Part shown: positions 35,097 to 37,478 of the stretch, one piece after another
Position numbering within the stretch: the first letter of the stretch is position 1
How the letters are laid out: every line of letters begins with the position of its first letter
From: Lachnospiraceae bacterium
Lineage (GTDB): Bacteria > Bacillota > Clostridia > Lachnospirales > Lachnospiraceae
Length of the DNA: 37,478 nucleotides
Direction: 5' to 3'
Assembly (NCBI GenBank): GCA_017472325.1
Contig: JAFUQM010000028.1
Span: 1-37,478 of the forward strand
The notes under the pieces: generated by a model
Database searches by the model: none
What the model saw: only the letters and a program-made list of their open reading frames with translations
What the model was told of the DNA's origin: nothing
Program-made: the position numbers and the translations under genes

Positions 35097-36164
35097 CTAT
35101 TTTGCTCCTTTCTCAATTGCTTCCCAAAGTCCATTCAGATAAGTTGCGCCTAATGCTCTGTCATATAAACCATAGCCTGGCATTGCTACTTCATCCCAAA
35201 TCATACGTCCGTGGTCTGGACGAATTGGACCTGTAAAGCCAATTTCGTAAAGAGCTTTCATAATTTCGTACATATCAAATGTTCCATCAGAAGAAAGATG
35301 TGCTGCTTCTTCAAAATCTGTTGGAGAATTGAATTTTAAGTTACGAACATGTGCAAAATGAATTCTTCCTTTGAGGGAACGAATCATATCTGGTAAATCA
35401 TTATTTAAGTTTGTTCCGTAAGAACCTGAGCAGAATGTTACGCCATTGTGTGGATTATCTACCATATTCATCATACGAAGAATATTTTCTTTGTTGATAA
35501 TGATACGTGGAAGTCCGAATACACTCCATGCAGGATCATCTGGATGAATTGCCATGTTAATGTCGTATTTATCACAAACTGGCATAATTCTCTCTAAGAA
35601 ATATTTTAAGTTTTCAAATAACTTTTCATCATCTACATTTTCATATAAAGCAAACAGTTCTTTTACTTTTGCCATACGTTCCGGTTCCCAGCCTGGCATA
35701 ATGCTTCCATTCATATCCCCTGCAATAGAATCAAACATCTTCTCTGGATCAAGTGCATCTACTGCTTCCTGTGTATAGGCAAGTACAGTAGAACCGTCTG
35801 GTCTCATACGTGCCAATTCAGTACGTGTCCAGTCAAATACTGGCATGAAGTTGTAGCATACCAGATGAATATCTTCCTGTCCAAGATTTTCAAGTGTTTC
35901 AATATAATTATCAATGTACTGGTCTCTCTCTGGTGCACCGGTTTTAATCGCATCATGAATATTAACGCTTTCGATACCCGCAATATGCAGTCCTGCTGCC
36001 TCTACTTCTTCTTTCATAGCGCGAATGCGTTCTCTACTCCATACTTCGCCTGGTGTTGTATCATATAATGTTGTGATTACGCCTGTTACCCCCGGAATCT
36101 GGCGAATCTGTTTTAAAGTTACTGTGTCAAATTTTGCCCCGTACCATCTTAATGTCATTTCCAT
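35097..36164 (-). CDS. uxuA: Mannonate dehydratase
   Basis: Dehydrates D-mannonate to 2-keto-3-deoxygluconate. It is a xylose-isomerase-like barrel of 355 residues. Likely metal ligands are visible in AIHPDDPAWSVFG (His), TFCSGSYGTN (Cys), HFAHVRNLK (His) and RPDHGRMIWDE (Asp). The start MTLRWYGAK-like sequence is typical of UxuA. ATG 36164 lies 11 bases after GGAG. It is the first gene of the minus-strand glucuronate cluster. A TTGACG box about 50 bases upstream has only a poor -10, which would fit activator control. Confidence 0.95.
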   Translation of the reverse strand: MEMTLRWYGAKFDTVTLKQIRQIPGVTGVITTLYDTTPGEVWSRERIRAMKEEVEAAGLHIAGIESVNIHDAIKTGAPERDQYIDNYIETLENLGQEDIHLVCYNFMPVFDWTRTELARMRPDGSTVLAYTQEAVDALDPEKMFDSIAGDMNGSIMPGWEPERMAKVKELFALYENVDDEKLFENLKYFLERIMPVCDKYDINMAIHPDDPAWSVFGLPRIIINKENILRMMNMVDNPHNGVTFCSGSYGTNLNNDLPDMIRSLKGRIHFAHVRNLKFNSPTDFEEAAHLSSDGTFDMYEIMKALYEIGFTGPIRPDHGRMIWDEVAMPGYGLYDRALGATYLNGLWEAIEKGAK

Positions 36165-36367
36165 AGTTTTATTGTCTCCTTTCGTCCCATAAGACTTTAT
36201 TGGTAGCCGTCAAACTTTGTTTACGGTCTCCTAATAACTTTTTGTGCTTTTCATGCTTTTTATTCTAAATTGTTTTCCCCAAAAAAGAAATTGATATAAT
36301 TGTTGTGTACATTGTAAAAGTTGCGGTTTCATGTTACACTGATGAAAAAATATCTGGAGGAAAATCC
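36165..36367. promoter_or_regulatory. Divergent control region uxuA / AraC regulator
   Basis: On the plus strand TTGTAA (36312-36317), a 17-base spacer and TACACT (36335-36340) make a promoter for the regulator; a perfect TATAAT at about 36295 has no good -35. On the minus strand TTGACG (about 36210) precedes uxuA with only a weak -10 (TATGGG). No obvious cre box was seen. Confidence 0.5.
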
Positions 36368-37252
36368 ATGAAAAAAAATCTGCAAACTACATTCAGCGCA
36401 CGTCAGTATATGTTGTCCACAGATTTTGAAATCTACTACTACAACGACAAACCAATTTACAAAGTAAACTCTCATACGCATGACTATTATGAGTTTTATT
36501 TTTTTCTAGAAGGCAATGTATCTATTACCATCAATCAAAAATCCCATCCCTTAAAGCCAGGTGATGTGATTCTAATTCCTCCACACGTTCCGCATTTTGT
36601 TACAATCCACGATAAAACCATTCCTTACCGACGTTTTGTCTTCTGGATTAGCGAAGTCTTTTTCACAGAACTAAAATCCTTATCCGAAGACTACGCTTAT
36701 ATTATGCAACGCACATCAACAACTGGACAGTACATTTTCCATTATGATGTGATTGCTTTTAACGCTTTACAATCAAAAGTATTCCAACTCATTGAAGAGT
36801 TACAATATGACCGTTTTGGCAAAGCATCCAAAGTATCTCTGTGTGTAAACGACCTGATTCTGCACCTAAACCGCACAATGTATGAATCAGATCATCCTAG
36901 TACTTCCACTGGTGGTGAAAGTCTGTATCTGAACTTGATGCAGTATATCGAAAGTCATCTGGATGAAGAATTATCACTTGACCTTCTCGCACAGAAATTC
37001 TTCGTTAGCAAATACCATATTGCTCACATTTTCAAAGAAAATATTGGTCTGTCCATTCATCAATATATTATGAAAAAACGCCTCTCTGTATGCCGCGACG
37101 CCATTTTAAGCCATACGAGCATCAGCGAGGCATACATCCAGTGCGGTTTTAAGGATTATTCCAGCTTCTACCGTGCATTTAAGAAAGAATTTGGAATGTC
37201 TCCAAAAGAGTTCGCGGAATTAAATACACTTCCTATCGAGCCACATTCTTAA
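36368..37252 (+). CDS. AraC family regulator with cupin domain
   Basis: A 294-residue regulator, probably the sugar-responsive activator of the divergent glucuronate genes. The N-terminal cupin has HTHDYYEFYFFLEG and PLKPGDVILIPPHVPHF (residues about 30-75). The C-terminal AraC domain has LDLLAQKFFVSKYHIAHIFKE and AYIQCGFKDYSSFYRAFKK, ending FGMSPKEF. ATG 36368 is 7 bases after GGAGG; an upstream GTG at 36305 would overlap the promoter. Effector not determinable from sequence. Confidence 0.88.
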   Translation: MKKNLQTTFSARQYMLSTDFEIYYYNDKPIYKVNSHTHDYYEFYFFLEGNVSITINQKSHPLKPGDVILIPPHVPHFVTIHDKTIPYRRFVFWISEVFFTELKSLSEDYAYIMQRTSTTGQYIFHYDVIAFNALQSKVFQLIEELQYDRFGKASKVSLCVNDLILHLNRTMYESDHPSTSTGGESLYLNLMQYIESHLDEELSLDLLAQKFFVSKYHIAHIFKENIGLSIHQYIMKKRLSVCRDAILSHTSISEAYIQCGFKDYSSFYRAFKKEFGMSPKEFAELNTLPIEPHS

Positions 37253-37341
37253 TTTTTTCACATTATACAATAATTTTATCACACTTTAAAATTTTCCTTA
37301 CGAATTATTTTTAGGGAAAATAGGAATATTTTTATACAAAA

Positions 37342-37478
37342 GGAGCTGTTGCAAAATAGGTGAGTAATCATCTATGGAGCAGCAGCTCCATCTTTATACC
37401 TAAAAATAGAAAAGCAGGCTCCGAAGAACCTGCCATTCATGGTATAATTAAGTATGACCAAATACCAAATACACCAAA
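37342..37478 (+). mobile_element. Left end of an insertion sequence, cut by the window
   Basis: GGAGCTGTTGCAAAATAG at 37342 looks like a terminal inverted repeat of the IS1182 or IS6 kind. A leader with two hairpins follows (GGAGC with GCTCC near 37375-37390; GCAGG with CCTGC near 37413-37433), then TATAAT at 37443, and an ATG at 37454 that opens MTKYQIHQ before the window ends. The frame is probably the transposase start, but family assignment needs the rest. Confidence 0.55.

Overview
The window looks like a chromosomal segment of an anaerobic, low-GC Gram-positive Clostridia, most likely a gut Lachnospiraceae. The basis is the AT-rich sequence, strong GGAGG ribosome binding sites, sigma-A promoters, and a typical gene set: a HerA/DUF853 ATPase, a stand-alone CofE-like protein, DegV, FtsX-type permeases with long coiled coils, a GPH sugar symporter, and YesN/AraC-type regulators. 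No rRNA, tRNA, CRISPR array, phage gene or plasmid gene was seen. A partial insertion sequence enters at the right edge.

Region 1 (1-5.8 kb): housekeeping genes. A GMP synthase with a shortened, apparently dead glutaminase domain is followed by a HerA-like ATPase and a nitroreductase (all minus). A CofE/F420-gamma-glutamyl-ligase-like protein is transcribed divergently from the nitroreductase. The intergenic end beside guaA carries 11-bp phased direct repeats.

Region 2 (5.8-13.6 kb): signalling genes mixed with decay. It opens with a 290-bp fold-back repeat, then a membrane diguanylate cyclase. Next come an acyl-CoA thioesterase, a broken NhaC antiporter and an internally deleted C39 peptidase (minus). 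It ends with a hybrid histidine kinase translationally coupled to a DegV lipid-binding protein (plus).

Region 3 (13.6-24.4 kb): a giant FtsX-type permease with its ATPase and a MATE exporter (minus), then a HAD phosphatase and NagZ-like GH3 operon (minus) divergent from an AraC regulator. A second, shorter and inverted copy of the fold-back repeat ends this block.

Region 4 (24.4-37.3 kb): a complete glucuronide/glucuronate utilisation locus, all minus: uxuA, uxuB, kdgA, kdgK, uxaC, GPH symporter, GH2 and GH79 glycosidases, with a divergent AraC/cupin regulator. The inferred scheme is import of glucuronides by the GPH symporter, cytosolic cleavage by GH2/GH79, then UxaC, UxuB, UxuA, KdgK and KdgA to pyruvate and glyceraldehyde-3-phosphate.

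Two non-coding repeat families stand out. One is the long fold-back element (two copies, about 18 kb apart, inverted). The other is a 38-39-bp imperfect palindrome present four times, each time directly behind a hairpin of unrelated sequence.
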